From Phoronis australis (taxonomy: Eukaryota > Phoronida > Phoronidae), in assembly GCA_002633005.1 (NCBI GenBank), contig NMRA01001282.1, positions 1-26,019 on the forward strand: DNA of 26,019 bases, given 5' to 3'. Each line of letters starts with the position of its first letter. Position 1 is the stretch's first letter. The notes under the pieces were generated by a model. It saw only the letters and a program-made list of their open reading frames with translations, was not told the origin of the DNA and did not search any database. A program made the translations under genes and the position numbers. Below are positions 11,413-18,960 of the stretch, in pieces.

Positions 11413-11527
11413 TTATTGGTTGTCGTTGGTGCATTTCTCACCTAAACTGATATTATTGGTTATTTTTGGTGCATTTCTCAATGTCACTGGCCAATAGAGA
11501 TTATGCACATCTCATTGCCTTATAAGG
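11413..11527 (+). promoter_or_regulatory. CCAAT/TATA promoter-like block with a 40-bp direct repeat
   Basis: A 28-bp motif, ttattggtt...ttggtgcatttctca, occurs at 11413-11440 and again at 11453-11480, offset by exactly 40 bp. Each copy carries an inverted CCAAT box (attgg at 11415 and 11455). A forward CCAAT is at 11491-11495 and a TATA box, tataagg, at 11521-11527. Order and spacing resemble a TATA-type RNA polymerase II promoter with NF-Y sites, with transcription predicted to start about 25-35 bp after the TATA box. No expression evidence is available. Confidence 0.5.
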
Positions 11528-11680
11528 AGCTGTGTTAGCAGCATGAGCATTACACCTGTGGTGCATACCGCTGTGAAAAACTGCAGACTCTGCTTTGGTA
11601 GCAGCTGTGCATGACGTTTGCAGGGGGGAGGAGAGTTTGGGTGAGTGTTTCCGAGATTTCGGAGAGCTAGTGTCATCACT

Positions 11681-11820
11681 GGGTAGAGTTCAATATATGT
11701 CTCGCGGCAAGAAAAGCTAGCCAAAATCACGTGTTCTCATTGAAAACACATGGCAATATCTCATGTAATCTCGCAGTCTTGTTTCCCAGCGTTGTCCTTA
11801 CGTTATTGAACTCTTACCCT
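11681..11820 (+). repeat. Block paralogous to 7320-7456
   Basis: This is the second copy of the block described at 7320-7456. Here it lies about 150 bp downstream of the TATA box, so it would fall in the 5' part of any transcript from that promoter. Confidence 0.45.
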
Positions 11821-11863
11821 GGCTTGCACTACCGACTGTCATACGCGTTCTACATACTAAGAA

Positions 11864-12145
11864 ATGTCGTCTGGTGCAGGAAGGTGTAGGCCTAAAGACT
11901 GCTAAGGATTATTTTACAAACCGAAGGATGTTCCAGATACAGATGTTGACTCAGATGCAGATATAACAAATAATCCAGATTGGAATCGTGGTGATAATGT
12001 TGGGCACAATCAACGAAACTCAAATACCTGTGCAACGAATGGCAGAACTTTCAAAGTACAGAATTTTTGCCCACAACATCTGACATTGACATTCTTGCAC
12101 TTGGCTCCAAACTTGAGAATAAATGGTTCTCAACTGGAAGAATGA
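11864..12145 (+). pseudogene. Unrecognised ORF with one premature TAA downstream of the promoter
   Basis: From the ATG at 11864 the frame reads MSSGAGRCRPKDC, hits TAA at 11903-11905, then stays open for 79 more codons to TGA at 12143. The downstream part is acidic (KPKDVPDTDVDSDADITNN) and then mixed. No domain is recognised. The open frame continuing past a single stop suggests a decayed or misread coding exon, but 80 open codons can also arise by chance. A short earlier frame at 11541-11612 (MSITPVVHTAVKNCRLCFGS) contains C-x2-C. Confidence 0.25.
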
Positions 12146-12339
12146 GTTTGTGACAATTCTGAAAATTACTAGAATGTCATAATTGCAAATGTTTGTTTGA
12201 AATGAAATATTGGTATTCATCAACAGGCCTAACAGTCCCCATTCAAGTAAATAGAAAAATGTAATTGTATTCATGATTAATGGCTCGCATAATGTGCAAT
12301 TTTTTTACTGTTGTACCAGCTTCAGAACATTGATTTCAG

Positions 12340-12537
12340 ACAAACATTTTGGGACTATTGACTATAAGAATGGAAGACATAAAACTGAGAGAAAATGTTG
12401 GCTCAACTATCGATAAAAATGCGACTGGCTTCACCAAGACACTTCACTCGGACTGTCTACTTTGTGGGGAAAACAGGACAATGCGCTTGAAAAGTTTACC
12501 TCAAGACTTTAGACTTTTTGTACTTAGTCAATGTTGA
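12340..12537 (+). CDS. Possible terminal exon, C-x2-C containing, unrecognised
   Basis: A fair 3' splice site (acattgatttcag, AG at 12338-12339) precedes an open frame of 65 codons ending in TGA at 12535-12537. It includes FTKTLHSDCLLCGENRTMRL, a C-x2-C pair of the kind seen in small zinc-binding modules, and ends LPQDFRLFVLSQC. AATAAA follows 83 bp later. Together with the promoter block at 11413 and the ORF at 11864, this outlines a compact gene of about 1.1 kb, possibly transposon-derived. The evidence is weak and I do not recognise the protein. Confidence 0.3.
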   Translation, partial: TNILGLLTIRMEDIKLRENVGSTIDKNATGFTKTLHSDCLLCGENRTMRLKSLPQDFRLFVLSQC

Positions 12538-12619
12538 CATAACTAGCAATTTGAGTGAAATGCTTCTGCATGTTTCAAACATGTCTGTATTGTCACAGAC
12601 TTTCATTTTAATGTCATTG

Positions 12620-12625
12620 AATAAA
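12620..12625 (+). terminator. Poly(A) signal AATAAA
   Basis: A canonical hexamer lies downstream of the possible terminal exon at 12340-12537. AATAAA is frequent in AT-rich DNA, so only the position is suggestive. Confidence 0.3.
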
Positions 12626-13559
12626 CAAATGATTTGTATGCGATATGTTTGTAAATAAGTCCATTGTCACCTGTTTAAAAATAAAAAGTTAAACACAGTT
12701 ATCTGTTTGCACTACTGTGCATTACTGTTGAAGTACAAGGCTAAAAAAGGCAAGAGCACACTACAAAGAAAGTTGACCAGCACGTGCTTCTGGCATGTTT
12801 TTTGCCGTTTCCGCGAATACCCCATGTTTAGGTTTTCAGATATCGAGAACACCAGCGTAGATGATGCTCAAATAGCGTTGTCATTTAGTTCCTGTTATAT
12901 ATTAGCATACAGTAGTTAGCAACATGCAGATACATTTTTAAGGTGTTAACATTGGCTTGCATTCACATCAACATTTTGTGTGTAACTGTTACATGTGAAA
13001 GAGGCATGGAAGGCGAAAGCTTGTCAAAAATATCTTTAAAACAATTCCCGACAAAAGTACCATCTTATAACGTCTAGTACACAGTAATTCATTTTCCCCT
13101 GTGAGGAAATTTCCAGTAAAAAATCACAAAATTCACTATTTTTGAAATATGAGCAAAGGAACAACTCTGTGGTTACCACAGAGTTTTTAATCTCCATCCC
13201 ATTAGGATAAATGCGCGCATGCACTCACAGTCAGTTGCTTGAAGTCGTTTGAGGTCAAAGGTCACATTTTCCATATAAGGGAAATGTGCTACGTCTATGT
13301 CTTCCCATATCAAATAAGGAGAAGTACTTTACATTGTGGTAGAAAAATCGACGAAGTGGCGAGTAGTTGACAAATCGTTTTTTTTTTTTAAATTTGAAAC
13401 TAAAGGAAATGCATTGATACCAACAGAAATTAAAAATCTTTACCAACAAACCCTAAAAAATACCTGGTGAGCTGGTTGAATTCTGCTTCAGTGACAGACA
13501 ACCACTTTCAATATTGCAATTTAGTCTGTTTATCGCGTTCCAGGCCTCTTTAAAGTATT
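12626..13559. other. No gene recognised
   Basis: AT-rich sequence with short ORFs (60-70 codons) on both strands that resemble nothing known. A run of T and A at 13379-13392 is low-complexity. Confidence 0.4.
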
Positions 13560-13682
13560 TTAAAGGTGAAGGCAACCTTTTTTCATGTCATTTTGAGCTA
13601 AAATAAGGTTGGTTGGTTATCCTAGACATATTTTCCACTTAATTACAGCTTTTCGTAATTTGTTAATTACTCGTCCGCTACT

Positions 13683-13718
13683 CCGGAAGTGACGTTTTAG
13701 GAGGCAAGCATTTCGCGC
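13683..13718 (+). promoter_or_regulatory. ETS-CRE composite and E2F site upstream of the THAP ORF
   Basis: ccggaagtgacgtt at 13683-13696 matches the well-known composite of an ETS/GABP site with a half CRE. tttcgcgc at 13711-13718 matches the E2F consensus and runs straight into ccaat. Both lie 110-145 bp upstream of the ATG at 13828, a typical TATA-less promoter arrangement. Binding is not shown. Confidence 0.45.
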
Positions 13719-13827
13719 CAATTTCTTTTCATATAGTCTGATTGTGAGACCTGCCGAGTCGGTCATTGTTCTACCTCGGTTGTGTTAAGTTACGTTGTAG
13801 TTTGCTTTCATTTACTAATCAGTCAAC

Positions 13828-13984
13828 ATGCCACACTGTTGCTGCGTACCGGGATGTACTAATTATCGTCTCACGCGCGCTTTGGGAGTACCTTAGCATC
13901 GCTTTCCGATGGATGACACACTTCGCCGTACTTAGCTCGTTCGTGTGAAGAACGCAGCGTTACCCGTCCACGCAACGTACAAAG
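13828..13984 (+). pseudogene. THAP-type C2CH zinc finger with two in-frame TAG codons, 3' end in gap
   Basis: From the ATG at 13828 one continuous frame reads MPHCCCVPGCTNYRLTRALG, V-P, TAG (13894), HRFPMDDTLRRT, TAG (13933), LVRVKNAALPVHATYK, then the N gap. This follows the THAP domain position by position: C-x(2-4)-C at the start, the (F/Y)HRFP motif in the middle, L-R-x-x-W-L, and the run leading to the second Cys and His, which fall in the gap. The first stop sits where the family has an aromatic residue before HRFP, and the second where it has the invariant Trp (TGG to TAG is one change). THAP fingers bind DNA and occur in transcription factors and in P-element and Kolobok transposases. 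Either a pseudogene or two sequence errors; the rest of the protein is not in the window. Confidence 0.75.
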
Positions 13985-14363
13985 NNNNNNNNNNNNNNNN
14001 NNNNNNNNNNNNNNNNNNNNNNNNNNNNNNNNNNNNNNNNNNNNNNNNNNNNNNNNNNNNNNNNNNNNNNNNNNNNNNNNNNNNNNNNNNNNNNNNNNNN
14101 NNNNNNNNNNNNNNNNNNNNNNNNNNNNNNNNNNNNNNNNNNNNNNNNNNNNNNNNNNNNNNNNNNNNNNNNNNNNNNNNNNNNNNNNNNNNNNNNNNNN
14201 NNNNNNNNNNNNNNNNNNNNNNNNNNNNNNNNNNNNNNNNNNNNNNNNNNNNNNNNNNNNNNNNNNNNNNNNNNNNNNNNNNNNNNNNNNNNNNNNNNNN
14301 NNNNNNNNNNNNNNNNNNNNNNNNNNNNNNNNNNNNNNNNNNNNNNNNNNNNNNNNNNNNNNN
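13985..14363. other. Assembly gap, 379 N
   Basis: Unsequenced. Open frames reported across it on either strand are artefacts. It hides the end of the THAP finger and the beginning of the next monomer array. Confidence 1.
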
Positions 14364-14371
14364 TAAAATTG

Positions 14372-14839
14372 CCACTAGGGGGCACACCGGTAGTCGGATC
14401 CGTCCAAAAGTCGTCATCTTCCGTTGTTAACATCATATAAATAAACTTACACAATTTCGTAAAAATCCTGCGAACGGTTTAGGAGATACAGCCATAGGCG
14501 AAAAAACAAAACAAAACTGCCACTAGGAGGCGCCACAGTAGTCGAAATCGTCGGAAAATCATCGTCAACCGTCCTCTACATAGTAAGCATATACATGCCA
14601 ATTTTCACAATCATCCTTTGAGCGGTTTGGTTGATAGAGGGGTTGACGCACAAAAACACACTCGAAAACACTAAAAATGGCCACTAGGTGGCGCAAACTA
14701 TGTCGAATCCATCTGAAAACGGGAGGATAGCGTCATCTCACTAATAAGTGCCTACATACGAAATTTCATGAAAATCCGTTCAGGACTTTTGAAGATACAA
14801 AGGTAAGCGTAAAAAACTAAAATTGCCACTAGGGGGCAC
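14372..14839 (+). promoter_or_regulatory. Four CTCF-like cores, one per monomer
   Basis: The cores are ccactagggggcac (14372-14385), ccactaggaggcgc (14520-14533), ccactaggtggcgc (14681-14694) and ccactagggggcac (14826-14839). Three fit the published CTCF core CCASYAGRKGGCRS at every position and the second differs at one (A at the K position). All four point the same way. Whether CTCF of this organism binds them is untested. Confidence 0.5.
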
Positions 14840-14999
14840 ACCGGTAGTCGGATCCGTCCGAAAGTTCGCACATGCCGTCCCATTCATGAATGGAACATAT
14901 GTGCCAAATTTCATGAACATTTGTCAAAGGGTTTTGGAGATAGAGCAGCGGACGCCGGACGCCGGACGGACGCCGCCCGTACGGACGGAGATGACGGCA

Positions 15000-15033
15000 T
15001 AATGCGTCCACATATAAATATGTGGGCGCATAA
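15000..15033. repeat. Terminal hairpin of the monomer array
   Basis: Arms 15000-15014 (taatgcgtccacata) and 15019-15033 (tatgtgggcgcataa) are inverted repeats with two mismatched positions (one is a G-T pair in RNA) around a 4-base loop, taaa. It directly follows the GGACGCC-rich tract at 14949-14987 and marks the end of the repeat element. Confidence 0.6.
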
Positions 15034-16265
15034 AAATTCATTTATATTAATATTTCTTTAACATCAGTTTATTGTTTCTTTTGTCATTGTTAATAATAAT
15101 AACAGCCTCAATTTATCTAGGTCATGTAACTAAGTCAAGACAGAAACCAAAATTCATTCCATGATTCAAATATCAATCACAGGTCAACTGTTCTAGTACT
15201 TTCACTCAGAACTGGGGCTATGATAAATCAAGAATAACACTTCATGACTGTGAGATGAGTTTACTTATTCTTTCAAAGTTCATATGAAGTGTTTGGTAAA
15301 TTATCTGTAAAGTGCCTCCAAACTGATACAGCTCGGAAGGGGATGACCACTGCTTTCAGTGATTGCCTGGTTCTCGACTCAAAATCAGGAACCACTGCAT
15401 GTATTCCAATAGTGACAACCCTCTGCACTGGGCAAGGCAATGCCATGCTTGGGGATCATGTACTCTTTAAGCCATGAACCGCCAATTGGCACAGTAGGCC
15501 TACTGACCTTAGCAATAACATCGAACGTCCAAATAAAATGAAAAATGAATCAACTAGGTGCACAGACCAACGCAGCTAGTTTTGACGAGGACTACAAGAG
15601 ACTCGTGTGAACTTCCCACCGCCGTTAAAACTTGCCAGCAACTCTAAATGTTATGTTATGCTGCCATCATTGATCGAGCTGTTACGCAACAGTTTGCTTC
15701 ATGAACTTCATTCAGTGCAGAATGCATCGTCGCCGTCGGGTGGTAGGTAACGGAGCCCGGAGGATTGCGTGTGGGTCGTGAAAATGGAATGGTTGCGCAT
15801 TCCAGTAAAAACTATCGAACACAGTGATACAGAAGGTAAGCCCATCCACGCTACTTGTGCAGTAGTGCAGAAATCGTGAAGGTTTGTGTATCAGGTCAGT
15901 AAGTACAGAATCTTACCTGAGATTGGGGTTCAAAATCCTCTCGTTCACTGACCGAAGTTCGTGATATTTTCTCTAGTGTCAAAACGAGACCGCCGAAAGG
16001 GAGCAGTCCATAACACATTCTACGTGGCGCACAATCAACCAAAGGGGAGATCGTTAATTCGTAGCTCAACCCAGCTTTACTAAAGCTATCAAGCTATACT
16101 AGTTTCAGATACTGTGTATCCAAAATATATTAGCTGAAGTCCTTATGTGTTAATAAGAGATATGCTTTGCCATTTCGAAAAGCGGTACACCACTTTCTGA
16201 AACCTTGTCACCCTATGATTGCTTGTGGACTCGCCTCTTAGGCAGTGGGTAGCTGAAAGTCAAAA
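15034..16265 (+). other. Upstream region of the acid phosphatase gene, no other gene recognised
   Basis: The left half is AT-rich; from about 15580 the sequence becomes richer in C, G and CpG (for example 15725-15780), as expected near a TATA-less promoter. A 62-codon frame at 15289-15477 resembles no family. TAGGCCTA lies at 15495-15502. No TATA box is present just before exon 1. An in-frame TGA at 16254-16256, four codons before the ATG, closes the upstream frame. Confidence 0.45.
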
Positions 16266-16364
16266 ATGGCGCGTGAGGTTTCCCTCGTCGCGTTAGTTTT
16301 GCAGGTTTATGTGCTTGTCTTATGTAATGCTGCTGCTCCTAGTACTTTGCGTCAAGTTAATATC
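16266..16364 (+). CDS. ACP2: Histidine acid phosphatase (lysosomal/prostatic type), coding exon 1: signal peptide
   Basis: Exon 1 encodes 33 residues: a short basic start (MARE), a hydrophobic core (VSLVALVLQVYVLVLC), a small-residue cleavage region (NAAAPS), then TLRQVNI, which takes the place of the LRFVT-type strand just before the active site in this family. ATG was chosen because an in-frame TGA lies four codons upstream and the context aaaaATGG is a strong animal start. The exon ends with atc followed by gtaagt, a perfect 5' splice site, in phase 0. It joins in frame to LYRHGDR of exon 2. The product would enter the secretory pathway and act in lysosomes or outside the cell, hydrolysing phosphate monoesters at acid pH. 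ACP2 is used for the ACP2/ACP3 group; the paralogue cannot be decided from 65 residues. Confidence 0.8.
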
Positions 16365-16865
16365 GTAAGTAAACACTAAGTATATACGAGAGCTCTCAAA
16401 TTGGCGTACTTTTGATGACTATTTGTGCCCAGTCTTGTCTTGCGTACAAAACGGCGTAGGTACTTGTGTACCGAGGTAGACATCGCTTTACCAGGCAAAG
16501 TGCTGGGTGGCATTGTTTGTCAACAATACATGTGTGTGTGGCGCTGTGGACCCTGGAGACTCTGGCAAATAGCGTGTGAATGGCGAACACAGCGCTAGGC
16601 GACGGCGCCGTAGCCTGGTAGCACAGGCGTCCACAGGAGGCTAAATTTTGTTCATTGGGGGCAATTTTGTTTTCGTTTTTGATATGGTAAACCAATGCGT
16701 TTTATAAAAAGGCAATTCCATTTGTAACGGACGTACAACCAGAAAACGTTTTTATCAGTTGTGAAAAAATGTTCATCCTAAGAAAAAATACATCAAAATT
16801 GATAGGTCTACGGTGGCCTGAAAGTATCATCGCTTCTTTTGTTTAAATATTTTTTCATTTTTCAT

Positions 16866-17310
16866 TTTCCACCTAGGTGGAAATATTTCAACCTAGGTGG
16901 AAACTATTTTCACCTGGTTGGAAACTATTTTCACCTGGGTGGAAACTATTTTCACCCGGGTGGAAACTATTTTCACCCGGGTGGAAACTATTTTCACCTG
17001 GGTGGAAACTATTTCAACCTAGGTGGAAATTATTTCAACCTAGGTGGAAATTATTTTCACCCGGGTGGAAATTATTTCAACCTAGGTGGAAATTATTTTC
17101 ACCCAGGTGGAAACTATTTCAACCTAGGTGGAAATTATTTTCACCCGGGTGGAAACTATTTCAACCTAGGTGGAAATTATTTTCACCCGGATGGAAACTA
17201 TTTCAACCTAGGTGGAAATTATTTCAACCTAGGTGGAAATTATTTTCACTCGGGTGGAAACTATTTCAACCTAGGTGGAAATTATTTTCACCCGGGTGGA
17301 AATTATTTTC
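16866..17310 (+). repeat. 21-bp minisatellite, left array (about 21 units)
   Basis: Two unit types, ggtggaaactattttcacccg and ggtggaaattatttcaaccta, alternate; the array starts with a run of the first type and then becomes a regular 42-bp dimer. Each unit centres on a palindrome, acctaggt or acccgggt. Because 21 is a multiple of three, all frames without an in-unit stop stay open, giving apparent proteins such as repeated GGNYFHPGGNYFNL and WKLFSPGWKLFQPR. These are by-products of the repeat, not evidence of a gene. Confidence 0.9.
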
Positions 17311-17688
17311 ATGCTTGTACGTCGTTTGGTTAACGTGGCGTCATCTACTTGCGCTAGGGACAAGTCAGGTGTCAAGCCATAGCTGCACACCCTTTTGTAG
17401 CACTCTAAAAACAATGCTCTTTGTTTTGTTTATTCATGTCAATCGGTTAGATCATTCTGCCACCACATGTTTGCAGACATATGTGTTAAAGTGTTAGCAT
17501 ATACTGGACAATCTGTGCAAGGAATTTGTATCCTCTTGTGAATCCATAAGATGTGATTCACCTTACATCTTTTACCATTTGTGGGATATTTATAATACTA
17601 TCTATGCCTTTTGTTGCTAGTTGTGTAATTTTAAGTCTTTGAAACCTGTCAGCACGGGAAGGGTGAGGCTTTTGGACAACAACAATAA

Positions 17689-17892
17689 TCTGTCATTTAT
17701 TTATCGGAAATTTCTCAACATTCTACGCCATACACTATATTTGTTAATGGCTTGGGTTCGTTGCTGAAATCCGGCAACTTTATTCAGAGACATGTTTTGG
17801 AACTAGGAGTAATACGTAATCACACTATCTCTGTTAAAGTCCGTGGCAAATCCAAGAGGCAGATAAGACGCCGACATAGCAACCTAATCTGA
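17689..17892 (+). CDS. Unrecognised 67-codon open frame in the spacer of the foldback-like element
   Basis: After a TAA at 17686 (preceded by an in-frame gln run from caacaacaa) the frame is open to TGA at 17890-17892. It reads SVIYLSEISQHSTPYTIFVN, GLGSLLKSGNFIQRHVLELG, VIRNHTISVKVRGKSKRQIR, RRHSNLI. The composition is protein-like, with a basic C-terminal tail, but it has no ATG at its beginning and resembles no family I know. It could be the remnant of an element-encoded protein or a chance frame. Confidence 0.25.
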   Translation, partial: SVIYLSEISQHSTPYTIFVNGLGSLLKSGNFIQRHVLELGVIRNHTISVKVRGKSKRQIRRRHSNLI

Positions 17893-17988
17893 ACTTTGTT
17901 GAACAAAATGGCTGGCCCAATCGGCCTTCACCTACAAGACTTCATCCAATCACAACACAGATGAAAATAGGTGCCCGGATGTATAACA

Positions 17989-18360
17989 TTTTCACCCAGG
18001 TGAAAATAATTTCCACCTAGGTTGAAATATTTTCCACCCAGGTGAAAATAATTTCCACCTAGGTTGAAATAGTTTCCACCCGGGTGAAAATAATTTCCAC
18101 CTAGGTTAAAATAATTTCCACCCGGGTGAAAATAATTTCCACCTATGTTGAAATAATTTCCACCTAGGTTGAAATAGTTTCCACCCGGGTGAAAATAATT
18201 TCCACCTAGGTTGAAAGTTTCCACCCGGGTGTAAATAATTTCCACCTAGGTTGAAATAGTTTCCACCTGGGTGAAAATAATTTCCACCTAGGTTGAAATA
18301 ATTTCCACCCGGGTGAAAATAGTTCCTACCTAGGTTGAATTATTTCTACCTAGGTGGAAA
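17989..18360 (-). repeat. 21-bp minisatellite, right array (about 18 units), inverted
   Basis: The same two unit types as in the left array occur here as reverse complement (tttccacctaggttgaaata and tttccacccgggtgaaaataa), again alternating as a 42-bp dimer. One unit is shortened near 18209, which shifts the phase. Confidence 0.9.
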
Positions 18361-18420
18361 ATGAAAAAATGAAAAATAATTAAACTAAAGTAGCGATGAT
18401 ACTTTCGGGCCACCGTATAG

Positions 18421-18952
18421 GTCTCATTGATAGCTTTCAAAGCTTGTATCAACTTTTCTCCTATCTTTTTATCTGACTGAGAAAATTGCCTTTAAAAGGG
18501 TGTGACAGTCGTACGCAGAGAATTTGAATTTTAAAAAAATTAATGTTAATATTCTGTGAGTTATATTTATTTACATTTTTTATATAAGGATTTAGTTGAA
18601 TGTTAGCAAATTACAGCACACTAATTTTTTGATGATATGTGTAACGGGAATCGACTGTTCGTAGCCGATAAAAATATTTGCAGCGTTGTGTACTTTTTCA
18701 CTCGTTCGAATCGCATACGAGAGAACCATGGTGACAACTTATAGAGAGTGAAACAAGAGAGAAGTAGATAAATATACTGAATTTTATTATGCGATATATA
18801 CGAAACACAGATCTACAAACTTACAACTCATCGCTAACTTCCGTCGACATCGCAGCTTTAACTTTTAGCCCAAAGAATTTATAAACAAGAAGAATTCGCT
18901 AAAAACGTCAAAGTCCAGATTTAGAAGGCCCAAACAGTTAGTTTGCTTGGCT
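18421..18952. other. Intronic stretch, nothing recognised
   Basis: AT-rich sequence between two mobile elements. A tRNA-like 'gttcgaatc' at 18705 has no matching box A or cloverleaf. Confidence 0.4.
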
Positions 18953-18960
18953 GAGATTCC

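Larger units (their letters stand above)
13560..13984 (+). mobile_element. Left end of a possible Kolobok-type (THAP) transposon, truncated by an N gap
   Basis: A TTAA at 13560-13563 is followed directly by aggtgaaggcaacctttttt and, 265 bp later, by a THAP zinc finger. Kolobok transposons are known to duplicate TTAA and to carry an N-terminal THAP finger, which is the basis for this call. The right end is not visible and would lie in or beyond the 379-bp gap, so the terminal inverted repeat cannot be confirmed. A host THAP gene with its own promoter is the alternative. Confidence 0.35.
14364..15033 (+). repeat. Array 2 of ~150-bp monomers (A-B-C-D), well preserved
   Basis: Four head-to-tail monomers, each opening with an A-rich lead and a 'gccactagg' core: A at about 14364 (gccactagggggcacaccgg), B at about 14508 (gccactaggaggcgccacag), C at about 14656 (gccactaggtggcgcaaact) and D at about 14816 (same core as A). 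Core spacings are 148, 161 and 145 bp. A, B, C and D have distinct bodies, and array 1 shows B-C-A-B-C-D, which implies a three-monomer higher-order unit closed by a special last monomer D. D ends in a ggacgccggacgccggacgg tract and a hairpin. Non-coding. Confidence 0.8.
16801..18420. mobile_element. Foldback-like element with inverted 21-bp minisatellite arrays
   Basis: The left arm begins ggtctacggtggcctgaaag (16805) with 'tatcatcgcttcttttgttt', and enters the minisatellite at about 16866. The right arm leaves its minisatellite at about 18360 and shows the reverse complement (tagcgatgatactttcgggc, then caccgtataggtc to 18423). The arms are 450-600 bp and the spacer about 680 bp. Weaker inverted similarity (aaaggcaatt at 16708, aattgccttt at 18485) may extend the ends. 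Long terminal inverted repeats built from short tandem repeats are the hallmark of foldback elements such as Drosophila FB and sea-urchin TU. No target duplication was identified. Confidence 0.65.

Noticed and set aside
13932-14454. Open frames of about 160 codons across 13932-14454 on both strands
   Set aside because: They are almost entirely the N gap.
15289-15477. 62-codon frame near the monomer array
   Set aside because: No family resemblance; comparable frames exist on the opposite strand over the same bases.
15895-15975. tRNA-like segment with ggttcaaaatcc and an outer ggtcagt/actgacc stem
   Set aside because: No box A at the right distance, no anticodon arm and wrong arm lengths.
16839-17497. 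Open frames of 164 and 206 codons with repeats GGNYFHP and WKLFSPG, and the 105-codon reverse frame at 17928-18245
   Set aside because: They arise because the minisatellite unit is 21 bp and free of stops in several frames on both strands; the same peptide appears in inverted orientation from the other arm. No start context, splice signals or non-repeat domain supports a gene.
16866-18360. Possible CRISPR array
   Set aside because: Units are contiguous 21-bp tandem repeats without unique spacers, in a eukaryotic context.
18690-18730. Box-B-like gttcgaatc
   Set aside because: No box A and no cloverleaf can be drawn.
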